Source: Plecoglossus altivelis (lineage: Eukaryota > Chordata > Actinopteri > Osmeriformes > Plecoglossidae). Taken from it: 64,000 bases of DNA. Position numbers and translations under genes: made by a program. The DNA is taken from positions 7,110,377 through 7,174,376 of the forward strand of contig BROE01000022.1 in the NCBI GenBank assembly GCA_036571765.1, read 5' to 3'. Below the pieces are notes generated by a model that saw only the letters and a program-made list of their open reading frames with translations, was not told the DNA's origin and searched no databases. Below, piece by piece: positions 33,271 to 46,860 of this stretch. Numbering within the stretch: position 1 is the stretch's first letter; every line of letters begins with the position of its first letter.

Positions 33271-35944
33271 TGTAGTTTTAACGCACAGGACAAAGATAAA
33301 AATCCCCCTTTAAATTTGTTCCTGTATACCTCCTTGTGAACATTGAGAATACTGAATTCCACTTTAGGTCAACACAAGAATGCAGCACCATATTTGACAG
33401 TAAAAAAAGACTTCACCAGCTATTGAAAGTATTTCGACAGATGGCAAGTTGAATATGTGCATGTCTTCTTGTGCGTATTTTGGGATTTCAGTAGATGCTC
33501 AGATATTAAACGTACAAATGAATGAGTGCATGGCAGTTTTTATTTATGCAACCACAAAATGGCACGCAAATAAAGAAAGCAGAAATGTCCAAACGAAAGT
33601 ACAGGTCTTTAATATTTGTCAAGCAAGCCACAAAGAGGGTGTTCCCTCTGACACAAGGGCCAGCAGTGGTGGCTAGAGCTCAGGCTGTTTGATCCCTTTG
33701 CCGGGTTCCCTGGAAAAGCTAAACTCTTCTCCTCTCCAACTCTGATGCTCTGGGTCACCCGCTGGAAGCAGTACAGTCAAGTCAGTGGAGAGCCACTGGC
33801 CGACCATTCGTTCAGCTGCTCGCTGGAAGTCCGTAAGAACCACCACAGAACTACCGCAGAACTGTCAGAGAACCACTTGAGGACCTCGACATGTGTCATA
33901 GCCACAATTTACCGATAGCTATGTTGTGAAACAGATACACGATACCATAGTACTTAGCAAAGTTATTTTTGAAATCTGAAGTCATATATCTTCTGTTCCT
34001 GAACTGGCAACTGGAAGGCAAATCACATTAAAAGATGAGATCAGCTATGTAGATGAAATGGTTGAGGATGAATGAATCGAAGGAGATTTTCAGAGGCTCT
34101 CTTTCCGCCATCCTAGATGGCATACTTGTGTGAAACCTCAGGATTGTGATTTTAAAAGAACCTCACCCAAGCAAATCTGAATTGGGTGCCACAGTACTTA
34201 GCTTCTCACCATGTCACCGTAGATGTCTCTAAAAGTAGCTATAATCAGGAGCTATCAGAGCCTGCAGCAGTCAGTCTCAGAGGGGTGACCCTTCCCCTGG
34301 CTTAGTGCTCCACCTCTCCATCTGTGACAAGTGGGAAGCTGAATCGTCCAAGGACCGCAGCAGATATGCATCTGACAGCGGAGCTGTGGTGGTGGTGTGA
34401 CGTTCCCGGAATGTTCTCAGGTTGTTCTCAGAACGCTCCCAGGACGTGGTACTGATAGGCTGGCTGGCCACAGAGCCCCATCACCATGTGTGAAGTAGCA
34501 CAGCGGGAACCACATCAGGGACCCAGCCCCGCCCAGAGCACCCACAGCTCCCAGTCACACGCAGATACAGATACAGGAATGCTGCAGACCGCGCCCTGAC
34601 TAGCACCCGCTATCAATAACACACACACGCACTCACACACACACATACTTGGATATGCACTTACACATGCAGTCACACACCCTAATCATCCATGGGATCA
34701 TGTCAATCAAGCTTGGTTGAATATGCATTTTTAGAATCTGGTTGATTTCCAATGCGGTATAAGTTAGTGGGAAATTATTCCTGAAAATCGAAAATAAAAC
34801 ACATGGGAAAGGAATGTTCTAGGAATGAATGAGAATCTTCAGCAAAGAAAACTCTTAACAGCGTATTTATAATTTCTAGCTGGTTCTGGGGTTCTTTAAG
34901 TAAATTCTTTGTGTTTCTCCAATAACTGAGACGACATGAATCAATGTCACCTTCCAAAGAAGAAAAGAATACCGGTTTTCTAACCCAAATCTGGAGAATG
35001 ATGAACCTCTCTGACTCTCTGGTGAACTGTTAATCCATTTGTCTAAGTGGTTGTAAAACGTCTATGCTGCTTTCTTACTCGTAATTAAAGCAGTAAATTA
35101 TTTCGTGCTTTCGACAGGGTGTTAATGGTGACTTTATGGGGCTGTAACACGCAGGTGCTCTCTTTCTTGTTGCCTTTTTCTAGTTGTCTCTGGTTGTCTC
35201 TACGTCAAGGGGTGCTGCCAGGAATGCAGCCATGCTACACCGATGGTACTAAAACTCCAATGCAGCGTGATCTGAAAAAACAGATAGACAGAATGGAAAT
35301 ATTGAATAGCCTGTCATCGTCTTGCCCTCAGTTTAGAGTTTAGTCAATAAACAGCCCCCTGATGACATCTTGACTTGAACCATATTTCCATCACAGCGTG
35401 ACCGGCCGGCCCCACATTGCTTGTGTTCATCTGACCCACAACAAATACTCGGATGGAGTTGTGTTTCTGTGAGAAGCACATCGAGGCCCACACACTGGCA
35501 TTCTCTGGAATGATGGCGAAGCTGATGTCAGACACTGATCTCAAGTCAGTTTTCCTCCATCCGTGTTCTTCCATCTGGGAGTAAGGTTTAGGAGGACGAG
35601 TGTGTTGGCTGATCCCAGTTCATTGCATAAGAGACTGAGCAGCACAAGAGGCCTATCAGGCAGGGTGGAAGCCCTGATCCAGTCTCTGTGCTACAGTCCA
35701 GTGGAAGATGAAAGTCAGTGTTTAGTACTGATGCCTTTCTCGGTCCCGTGGTTCAGGCCAGCATGTCAGGTTAGCTTAGCTGTGTGTTTAAGAGTTTGTG
35801 TGTGTGCTTGTGTGTGTTTGGTAGCTGAGGGTTTTAAAGAGCCTGCTGATCATCTGGATACAATTGTGTCATTACTGCTTTCTTCTGTGTGTGGTGTGAG
35901 GACACAAAATAGTTGGCCAAAAATGATTGAAACTTATTTTTGCT

Positions 35945-35957
35945 CTCTCTTACTCAT

Positions 35958-36015
<58 letters not shown>
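35945..36015. repeat. (TC)n microsatellite
   Basis: A long nearly pure TC run with one CTTTC interruption. The Ser/Leu open frames across it are artefacts. Confidence 0.95.
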
Positions 36016-36017
<2 letters not shown>

Positions 36018-37613
36018 TTCCTCTCTCTTGCTGCTCCGAGGGGGAAAAAATAATTGGAGGACCCACAAGAAGTGACCAGACAGGAAATGATGTTTCTGCC
36101 ATCCAAGTTAGACCTAATTTCAACTTTGACCTTTCTCTGTCATTAGCTGTGGTGTGATTGCTAAACACTGGTGAATACACAATTAGCCTCCACGGTTACC
36201 GTAACTCAGCTCCCCACTTCCCATAATGTTTGACCAATTGCAGCAGAGGTCAGTACATAAGCCTTGAGCACATTGTACAAAATGGACAAGATGCTGTTTT
36301 TTACTGGAAGGAACCCAGTGTACTAGAGCAACCCATGAAAAGTGACTTGTTATTCAAACACACCTGGGTGGTATACCATCTCCAGACATTCTCAAACAAC
36401 CCAAAAGCTTTGTCCTGCCTGTCTAAGAAAAATTTGCCTGTCTAAAAAGTACTCAGAAAACCTCCAATTTTCCCTCCACTCTCTTTAAATTCATTTTGCC
36501 TGTCTGTTCTTAACGAAAGGCAATGATGACTCAATTCACAGGAGATTTGGAACTTATCTCAACAGTGCAAGTCCTCTTTCCTCTGATGTGTCTTGAGGTT
36601 ACTCCCACCTGAGTATAAAACGAAGTAGTCATTACCTCATCAGAGGATAACATAAATAAGTCTCTGTCATTTCCTCCCCTGGAGGATCTAGCATCCTGCC
36701 CCTAGTGAGTCATTAAAACACTCATTTTCTCTTTAGTCTGCGAGGTGACAACCCCTCATTCCCCAGTCCAGAAGGGGAGCGGCGTCACCCTGTCATTTTG
36801 CCCAGTAAATAGTCACCCCGGCCCGCACACAGGACATGTCCCATTCAGGCCCTTAGTGCTTTACTCTCTAGCTTGTGGTCATCACTCAGAGGCCACAATC
36901 AAAGGCTTCAACCTCACACAAACCAATTGACTCCTCCTTGCTACTGTGTTTGACAGCTGAGCAAGGAGGAGACGCAGACAGCAGTTGTGAGAGTTTACTT
37001 CTTTTCCAGTGCACTCTTTAATCTCCGAGGACACATGTTAGCGGGAGGAGGTGATGTAAGGAGACAAACCCACCTCTCTCTGTATGTTTGCGGTTGAGAA
37101 AGAGAGAGAGACACTAAACTGCCAATGATGCCGGATGGTTGTATCTGTGGTACGTTGATCTACGTGGAGAGACGAGTCAGACAAGTTTTGATAACTACTT
37201 GACCCGTGAACATTATTTACAATCTGCGACCTGCAATTTCCTCCGGATTGTCGATGGATCTGAAAGTGAAAAAGAGCCTGAGGAGATTTCAACAAACATT
37301 CGTAAAAACGTCTTGCTAAACGTGCCACACAGCTGCATGTCCCAGCAGACTTCTCTTGTAAAAAAAGAGGGCCTACCATGGGCCTGTTCCTCATGCCACC
37401 CTCACCCACCCACAGCAGCAGTAGGACCAGCAATAAGAGCATGTTGAGATCCTGGCCCAGCACTAATTAGTACCCTGCAAGGGCCTGGCTGCTCTCAGCT
37501 CCCAGCTCTGAGGTCAGCCGCCCTCCCGCCCCTCCAGTAGCTACCGCTCCTGATTAACTGCATCCTGGCACTCAGGGCCAGCACGCCCGGACAGCCTTTG
37601 ATCTTCAGCTCAC

Positions 37614-37785
37614 GTCCCAGAGACAGACAGGGCCGTCTACAGGCCTCCGGACGATAGACATTACAGTAACTTTCAAGTGCAGAAGGGCACGTCCCCGTGC
37701 AAGTTTTTTTTAAATAGTCAATATATTCACCGTGAGTACAGCTAAATTTGAGCGGAAATGCAGCGAGTAATATATTTATAGAGCA
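37614..37785 (-). other. cysteine-rich open segment with splice-like borders (speculative exon)
   Basis: On the reverse strand an open frame here is bounded by a CAG acceptor-like site (just above 37785) and a GAC/GTGAGC donor-like site (below 37614), 172 bases apart. It encodes six cysteines in a C-x12-C-x3-C-x7-C-x7-C-x3-C pattern, including GEYIDYLKKTC. The D-x-L followed three residues later by Cys resembles the BAFF/APRIL-receptor type of TNF-receptor module, but the usual C-x2-C is missing. The frame has no ATG, so it could only be an internal exon. No partner exons were confirmed, and chance is a strong alternative. Confidence 0.12.
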
Positions 37786-37860
37786 CTGTTCAAAGCTCAA
37801 AGAAACCTCAGTGAAATTAGGAAAAAGGCCAACCCTCACTTCAGGCAATAAACCGATTAA

Positions 37861-38618
37861 CTAAAATGTGTTGGCAACAGTTTAGGGTGTGCTAGTGTCT
37901 CTTTTTGTTTGTTAGTCTCAGACTAACGTTGACTAATGTTGATTCTCTGTGTTCCTGCTGCATTAGCGAAGAAGAGAAAACGCATTCGTAAATCCGCACA
38001 ATGTCTCACACCCTGCTTTATCGCCGTCCGCCGGGGTCTCGTATGTGTTCTAAACCCTGGCTGGACCACTGCCTCAGCCTAATGGAATGTGGAACATACA
38101 GGGACATCACTCCTCATTGGCTTTAATAGCCACTTCAGGCCCTAGAAACCCAGAAAATAAAGGTCTTCCATCCAACCACACCAACTCTGACAGTACACCA
38201 AGCGTTTAGGAACCACAACCCTGTAGGAGAATAACCCTTTTTTATAAACTCAACAGGGCTCATGTCATCCAATTGACTTTGACTCTCTTCGGAAGCTTGA
38301 CCCCATATGAGTGAGATTGTCTTCCATGCGAACATCCTCCTGAAGCTGAGGCCTCTTATTGAACTAAAGAAAGCCGTCTGTATCAACACATTCACAGTTG
38401 TTGAGAAAGCAGTGATGGTGGATAGTATGTAAATGAGCCCGCTGTCACTGGGGAACATATGAGAGATATTAGCCTGTTGTCTTTATATAGCCCTTGCTGG
38501 CCTCAGACCTGAGGAGCAGAGCTCTTAGAGAGAGAGAAACCACAGGGCCCTCAGAGGCTACAGCATCCATCATCCTAACCAGGGGTGAGGAGATCACTGA
38601 CCTCAGGCCAGATGTGCT
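37861..38618. other. intergenic, no gene seen
   Basis: Complex sequence without supported coding or RNA genes, leading into the GGGCT-rich array. Confidence 0.45.
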
Positions 38619-38925
38619 GCCTGGGCTGGGTGAGCCAGGTTGGGCAGGGCAGGCCTGGGTGAGCTAGGCTGGTCTGGGTTGGGTTGGGCTGGGCTGGGCT
38701 GGGTCAGCTTGGTCTAGGCTAGGTTTGTCTGACCTGGGCTGGGCTAGGTTGGGCTATGCTGGGCTGGGCTAGAATAGTGTGGGCTGAGCTAGGATAGGTT
38801 GGTGTGGGCTGAGCTGGGCTAGGTTGGAGTGGGCTGAGCTGGGCTAGGTTGGGCTATGCTGGGCTGGGCTAGGTTGGAGTGGGCTGGGCTGGGCTAGGTT
38901 GGAGTGGGTTGAGCTGGGCCTGAAC
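38619..38925. repeat. degenerate GGGCT/GGTTG pentamer array
   Basis: About 300 bases of TGGGC, TGGGT and TAGGT pentamers with higher-order units such as GGGCTAGGTTGGAGTGGGCT (about 30-45 bases) repeated several times toward the 3' end. No coding frame is implied. Confidence 0.9.
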
Positions 38926-39642
38926 AGGAGCTGGTGCATCTGACCAATGTTACAAAATGTTTTGTCTCCAAAAGAATGGAAAGATATCAGGTAACCAACC
39001 ACTTACTTCCTCTCAGATAAATTGACTTGTTATTTGTCAACATCATCTGAGGCTAGCTGGTAAAAGAGTGGGTTGGAAATTCAGAACAGCTTGTCTCACA
39101 GTCTGACAGCAACCATCTTCTTCCACCCTAGTGTTTGCACCAGCAGGACTCTACAAACTGTGTATGGCAACTCCATATTTACTGTGATCAAGTCATTAAG
39201 GGTTCATAGTCTCGCTCTCTCCCCCTCTCACTCCTTAAATGCGTAATCTCTATCCCTGGTCTTTCTTCTTTCTTTCTCCTAAATCCACCTCCCCTCCCCT
39301 TCTCCCCCTGTTGCCCTATCACACTCTCTCTATCACCCCCACATAACCTTTGTTACCCCACTCCTAGTTGGAAAGTCCCCCCAGTTTGGGAGCGATGGAG
39401 AGGAGGCACGCCACTGGCAGCTGCTCAACCACATGAGAGGGCTGAGCAGGGGAGAAGCAGCCAGATAATGGGAACCTCGCTGCTGTCAGCCACGACCAGC
39501 TGCTCTGCTCCACACAGATTAAAGACCTGCCTTAACAGTCCAGCCTCTCTGGTCTACGCTAGACTGAAGGAGCTCCGCTCTGTTTCGTGCTGGGTGCAGT
39601 ACGTTGCGCAGCACCTCTGTGTCAGTCAGTCAGTCAGTCAGA

Positions 39643-39766
39643 AACACACACACACACACACACAGTCCCCGTGTCACACTAACACACACACAGTCCCGGT
39701 GTCTCACTAACACACACACACACAGTCCCTGTGTCTCGCTGACGCGCACACACACACACACACATT
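39643..39766. repeat. CA-rich array with repeated CAGTCCC-GTGTC core
   Basis: Three copies of a unit CAGTCCC(C/G/T)GTGTC-CACTAAC followed by a CA run, each 33-42 bases long. It is preceded by (CAGT)n at about 39621-39640. Confidence 0.85.
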
Positions 39767-40121
39767 GATTTATATTATGCTGTTTTGTTTTGTGTACTGT
39801 TCCTGACCCTACCTGTATGTTCATGCAGCATGTCCATCTACTGGTCATCTGTGGTAGACAGTTTGCATGAGTGATCGGGTGTAGCGAGTATGGTTACTTC
39901 AGATGCTCTGTACCTGCAGTCAATTGAATCTGCCTATATTATGTTACGTGTCACACAGTAGTATTAGAAAACATCTGTATTCAAAGGAATCAAGTACCAG
40001 TTCAGTATAGGGCTTTCTAGTGGGATTCCTTACAATTCACTTAACAATGCCTCACTGCTGATTCAGATCATCAAAGGCCTCCCCATACAGTACTCTGCCC
40101 CACATCACATTACACTGAGGG

Positions 40122-40198
<77 letters not shown>

Positions 40199-43100
40199 CT
40201 CCACGCTGTTTTGTTTTTTGGCTGTTTCATGCAGGCAGCATGTCATGATTTTCTATTTTTTACTGAACACTAAAAGAATGTGGGTAGTGACTCACTTGTC
40301 TTCATGGTAACCACTGAGGCTTGCCACAATGTAAGAGAAAGAGAGAAAGACAGACAGAGAGAGAGACAGGGAGAGGGAGAGGTAGGGGGATGGTTTCTTC
40401 TATTTGATGAAACATCAAAATGAAAATAGCAATAAAGAGTAAGAGAGGTTTGATGATCATTCTCCAACCAAATCGTCCATGAAGAAAGTGCCTCTGTCTT
40501 TACACACCAGGGTGTGCATGTCCCCTCAATGACTCAAATCTAGAAGAGCTACTGCCAGGGCCCTTGCTGCCAGGTAGCATTGGAGGCAAACGTATCACTC
40601 ACACACCGCAGAGCCACCAGCTCTTCAGTTGTGGTTAACAGGTTTCAGATGAAGAGTATTACTATATCACTGGGTGGATACAGCGCCTCCCAGCCATCCT
40701 CTCTGGCTTTGTGCTTTTGTCATTTGTGTAATAGAATAGCCTGATGTCATAACCCCAATAAAAGCAGCCTGTGACAGATGTCTGGCTGGCATTGTTTCAT
40801 AGAGGTGTGTGTCATTGTCTTGGAAGATCGCGCAAGAAAATGGAAGGAGCACAGCCTTAACAGGGCACTCGAGTCACCTCCCCACATGAAAGGGCCATGC
40901 AGCTCAAGCGTTCTGAGCAGAAATGAAAACGTGCTTGTCAACTCACAGCCCAGGGTACGCACAACACACCTGTACAGCAGAGTGTCACTTCCCTAAATTG
41001 TATGTCATCAGCTTCAAATGTTGTGTTTGCTGAAAGGATAACGCACACATGCACGCACACAGGAAAAAGCTGGCACGCACGCATACACACATTCCCACAG
41101 ACGCAAACTCACAAGAACCTGATCACACACACACAAACACACACGCACACCTGCAGATAAACACACACACAGAGCACCAGTAGGGGCAGGTTTGAACATA
41201 AAAGACACAGAGTAACTGTAAAACTCCCCTTTAGACAAGTTCTAATCTGTCTCTCTGGGGTTTTGTCTGCTTAATCTCAACTGATTGCTCTCTTGACAGA
41301 TCACACAGGCAGAGAAAGAGAAGGGACAGCACTATGGCACCAGTGACATGGACTTAGCCAGCTACGCAGGTGACCAAGGTTAAAGGGCAGTGGGAGTGGG
41401 CTTCTGCTCTGACTGGTAGGTTGCGAGATTATTCGCAGGAAGACGTGCGTCACTGGGTTTACTTGTTCCCAACATACCAGTACACATGTGCCACAACCAA
41501 CAGACATGGTTCCCGGCAGAATCCTGGCAGCCGAGGAAGGAGGGAAATATGTCAGGAATGATCTGTGAGCTGAGTTCTGCAGGTCTGAGCAGGGAGCAGT
41601 GAACTTTGGTTAAGGTAGCAGAAGTGGCCAGAGGCCTTGTCTTTCTTTACTCCCCAAGGAAGACAGATTTTCCGCAGACCCGAATGTATCCGAAGACATC
41701 ATTGCACTTGAGCTCTGCTGTGTTGATTAGGCCATGCAACACAGCTGCCATCAGAGATGTAGGCCATAACTTTCGATAAATGACTTCTACTACAACATGC
41801 AATCATACTGCGGCCTGCCTGCCATCATGAGGGACTATAAAGGCTTAAACCAAAGACTCTCTGAATTACTGCAGTTGGTAGCAATTAACATCAAGTTGCT
41901 TGTGTATCTGTGTAATAACACTGCAATTACTTTGCCAGACATTTTGTATTAACATGTTATTACATGAAAAAATTGATACAAAGGGATTCCTAAGAGACCC
42001 ATTCCTTCCTACGCATCCTACACAAATTAGCCAGGCAACCTTCAAGTGACAAATCACACTAATGCAACTAAACCTTCATCATAATGATCAGATGGGTCAG
42101 TGTGACAAAGTACAATGGAAAAGTCCTCTCATTGTGCATAATGCCAAACCACATTTGTGAAATTCACAGACACTTTGAAGCTTCCCTTCCCTGAGTGATC
42201 TACCCAGAGGTAGACAGCAATACACCTGACAGGGATCCAAACACAGTTCCATGTTCCAAAATCGTCAGCTGGCTACACATCACCTTTAGATCTTTCTGGT
42301 GTTGTGGCCCTTGGTTCTTTGACTTCATGTTATGGGACCAAACTCGGAAATCGTGGCTTTGTGGCTTCCTGTGGGTCAAAGACTTAAAAAGAACAGAACA
42401 TAAGAAGAAGAGGAGAAAAAAGAGGAGGAGAGGGAGGGAGGAGGAACAAGATTAAAGGGTAACGTTGCATGTAGGTTTTTATATTATTAATGCCGAAATG
42501 GCTAATTTTACTCTTTAGAACTTCTGAAGGGTTGGTTGGTGATGCAGCAATCGACCTCATTTGGTGAAGATAACGCTGATCAAAGCAGAAGAGCATGGGG
42601 CCAGCGGTGGGAGTCTGCCAGGGCTTACTGGAGTGGGTTCAGGGGGCATGGGTTGGTGGGGGCTGTGGGGGGGTGGGTTTGAGGAGGGTGTGGGGTTGGA
42701 CAAAGATTTTAATGCTGACCGAGTGTCAACGTTCTCCGATCTGGCTCGTGGAAATGGAGGTGGACAGGGCAATGTAGGAGAGAGAGGTTCTGACATGTTG
42801 GGCTCCAGCTGTCTGCATTCTAGCGAATGTAAGACAGATGACTCAAATATGCGCCCCAGACATGACAGATAAAAGATTGTTTTCTAATGACATTTTAAGT
42901 ACATTCCTCAGTTTAAAAGCAATCACGAATACCAACGACCTGAGATCTGCTTGTAAAAAAACACTTCCTCCATGTAAAGCCAGTGGTATGAGGACATGAG
43001 GGACTTTTACTGATGTCTAAAATTCCATTTGAATGGATGTAAAAGATTTGGAAATATTTGCTTTAGTCAAAGATGTCCAGCACAGCCATGTTCCAACAGC

Positions 43101-46100
43101 GCTGCTTGAGATAACTCCCAACTTCCAAAGCAACAAAACTTTGCTCAGCGTCCCTCTCCATTAGATGAATCCCATTGCACGACAGTGGCCTAAGGACGCA
43201 ATGTTCTATGAAAGATGCAACAAGTGTCTAAAGGAAGCCCCTTTTTAAGTAGCAGTCATGCAGTATTCAGCGAGCTTCAATTTGGGGGCCCCACTTAAAC
43301 AGGGCCCAGATTGGATCTAATGACAGAGAGAGGAACAGGGGAGTGTGGAAGGCTGTCAGGCTAAAGGTGTTCCCCCATAGAGACCTTGCTGGACTCAGGG
43401 CTTCTGGCTTTAGTCCATTTATAGCTGTGCTGGGGAGGAAATATTTAACCCTGCAGATGAATATTTCAGTGGATTGCTCCTCGTGTCACTCCTCATCTCT
43501 CTGCTGGTGAAGACAGGGCCACAGAGCTTACAGCAAGTGTAAAGTGGAACAGTCGCTAGGGTAAGGAGGCTTCATGACAACCAGCTCTCACAGCCTTCAT
43601 GAAAATGGAACTAAATCCACTCTGCGGTCTCAACTGAGGTTGGACAGAACATGCTCCAAATGGTGTTAAAAGCATGTTCTTGCTGGCCTCTTTTCAATAT
43701 TTGATGAAGTACGGCACACAAAATTATCCCTCTTTCCTCCTCAATACCATTCATGCTGACACAGGCCATGAATAAGTGATTTGGATCAAACTGGAACGTT
43801 AGCACAGATCAAGTATTTGTAAAGAAGCTGACAGATGGAGGCAGGAGGTCCTATGAGATAATGTGAAGTGAGCTTTGCAATGTGTTCTTTCCTGTCACAC
43901 TGAATTTCAATGCGTACTTAAGTAACTCTGCAGACACAAACTAGGCCCATTGTATGTTTATTTTAAGGTCAGTTTTGCATCCCTATAGCAATGTACTTCC
44001 AAGAGAACCATTTTTCAAATAGGCAGGCATAGAGAGAGAGAGAAATCTCATACAAGAAGTTGTATCAAAGCATGTAATGTACATATTGTACATCTTCAGT
44101 ACCGTTTCATATCATTTTTAACCTCAGACCAAACTGGACGATGTAAGCAGAAATCAAAGTGACTTGCCACAGTGTAATCTCCACGGTAAACTCCTAGTCC
44201 TAATGGGATTAATGCTCTGTGTGGGAGTTCTCATCGGATCTGACCTGAGCTGTTCGCTCTCCTCAGGCCTCTCCCGGACAGGACACCCAGCTGCAGCTAA
44301 TCACCACCACCTCCTGACCTGGGGGCGGAATAACGACGTATTTAAATCTGATTTATGTATCCACTGTATGTCATGTGGGAAACGTGTTACACAACCCCCA
44401 ACTTCAGTCCCACTTGGATAGGTCATTTCTGAAGTCTTTTTGCTGGCCCCTATTCAGCCGCATAAAAGCCTTGAGATGCCTGAAGGACACCTACGAGGAG
44501 GTTGAGATGGAGGCACTTGGCTGTGCCTCACTGGGAAGGTCTCTTCCTGGACACAAAGAGGAGTGACTGTAAACAACGTCTGTGCCAATCACGAAGCCAG
44601 TGTCTCTGCTGATAATGCTGCTGATACAGCCAGACGGAGAAGATGCGAGAAAAGATAGGGGGAAAGGGAGTGGGAAGCCAAACTACAACTGCCTGATACA
44701 CATCCTCTTGTCCCTTCTAAAACTCATCGCTTCTACAACTGCCTCTGTGCTTTCATCCCTCAGCAGACTTGCATCTGCCAAACCCCTTACAGGGCTGGAC
44801 TACCACACCTGTACTGGAGCAGCATTCATGTGTGGTCTTTCACGCTGATTAGGAGGTCAAAGTTCCATTTGTGTTTTTCCAGTTTCCATCAATGAAACCA
44901 ACAAGCCTGAGATGGGTCCTCTAAGATAACAAACCCTACCCTATGCGTGCATGGCCAAACAAGCAGAGCCGAATCGTGTCCCTCTCTCAATAGACACGTC
45001 ACAGCGATTACCTGTGGATTTGACTGTGCATTTGTGTTCAACAAAAGAAATCACAAGAACTTATTTCTCCCTGCAACGGAGTGCATGCAGTGGATCCACC
45101 TTATTTGGTGTGTCTGTGTGCGTTTAATAGTGCGTGTGTTAAATATGCATATGTGTGCGTACAGGACTGCACTTTCCCTCAGTTGCTTGTAGGGACTGGT
45201 CTACTGTGATCTTCTGTGCTCTATTCTCCCTTGAGAAAACATGCAGGAAGAAGAATAACGTTTATTTCTCATCAGGCGTTTTAGGTGGTTCAGGAGGCAG
45301 CGATGTAGTAAAGTCAGTGCAGCTGCAGCTCTGCCCAGCTTTATGGGTGCAGACTGCTGCACCACAGCGGCTAGGCTAGCTTAGGCTCATTTGACCAGAG
45401 CAATGCACCAGAGTCTTTGGTCTTGTGCATTTTTTGGGTAGAGTCAAGATCTTGATCCCACTCTCAAAATATATGGCTGGCTAGCGTTGACACAGCTCTG
45501 GTTTTTAATTCGATGCTTTCCAGGGTGTAACCCTACAAGGTCAGACATGGGGCACCAGATTTGCTCAGATGTTCACAAGTGATGCGGGGGTGGTTTGGAT
45601 CAGATCTGTAGAGATGAACCTAAGAATTACAAAGGAATTTGCGTGACCTGGCTTGGAAATCGAGCGCTGTTCTCACTTATTTAAAAGACATGCACACATT
45701 TCTATCAAGCAACTTGGGAGCCAGTGCACGTTTTCAGGTAACAGATAAGATTAGCCTTCAAGCCTTGTCATCAAATCCACCCTACCTAAACTTCCGTTTC
45801 CTGGAGTCTGTCTGATCGACTGCAACCTCAGCCAGTTTCTTCAAGTTCAGCCTACACACGTCCTGTTAGTTCAAAATAACAATCTCAATCACCAAAAATG
45901 TCTCATACCTTCGTCAAGAATAACGTTAGGGTCTTGAATTCCAGATTCACTTTGGATAAATTATGATGATGTCCAGACATGTTAGCCTTGAGATATGAAG
46001 TAGATAAAAAAAATGATTGATTATGTTTGTTATCTACAGTAATAGTCTTTATTATTTCACACCATTCATGAATCAAATGGTTATGGCATGGGTTCTTTTT

Positions 46101-46860
46101 GTCAGATAAAAAGGAAGACAAAAGTTGTAATCAAAGCTAGGCTTGAGGTGATCTTGCACGAATGCTTTTTTGATTAATTTGTGAGAGGGAATGTTTACAC
46201 AAGGCACAAATGATCAGCGGTTCACTGCATTTTGGCGGCAGATAAAAGTGACTGTCTGTGGAGGAAGGGCCTGCGGACATTTTTGTTCAGGTTGCAAAAC
46301 GTCAAACGTCAACCCAGAATTTTAAGGAGAGAACAAGTTCTCACAATGCAAACTGGTCTTACCTTGGCGACAGAGCACTGAGAGGATACAGCATGCTAAC
46401 TGCTACTGTATTTCTACCAAGAAGGAAGAGAGAGAGAGAGATAGAGAAGGGGGAAGGGTACTCTGCTTGTATGTTTGGATAAGAATAGTTCTGTATGACT
46501 CTGCACATAAATAGTGCACATCTATTTACTTTGAAAGCGTATCTCTCACATTTTTACACTTGACTTGGTGACTTCACCCCACGCAGGGGGAGCTGAGCTG
46601 AGGAACACATCAGTGAGCTGGAAGGCAGAGGCAAGCTTCTCCGGAGCTGCCGCTTGCACGCAAACACAAAGCGCTGACGGTGGACTAGAAGTGCCCTCTC
46701 ATGAAGTCTCACATGGTTTCACACCAACACTAACACCTCCCAATGGAGGCAATTGAAGGCTCTTTAAGGGTATTTCCTATATGGGGATATGGTGCATTAT
46801 GTATTCAGCAAGACATGCACAATACAAAGGATCCTGGACAGCGACCGACTCATGAAATAC
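39767..46860. other. intergenic, no supported gene
   Basis: A 7 kb stretch with a pure TC microsatellite (40121-40196), a CA-rich stretch (41040-41172) and a purine/A-rich patch (42395-42445). A G-rich stretch lies at 42600-42700. The block at about 43250-43480 is complex, with ATATTTAA and GATGAATATTTC motifs, and could be regulatory. No coding exon can be supported. Confidence 0.45.
40121..40196. repeat. (TC)n microsatellite
   Basis: An essentially pure TC run of about 75 bases, the longest perfect dinucleotide repeat in the window. Confidence 0.97.

Larger units (their letters stand above)
31461..37613. other. intergenic, no supported gene
   Basis: Complex sequence with a purine tract (33157-33270), a CA stretch (34618-34645) and a large TC microsatellite (35945-36015). 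Open frames are short or run through repeats. Confidence 0.45.
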
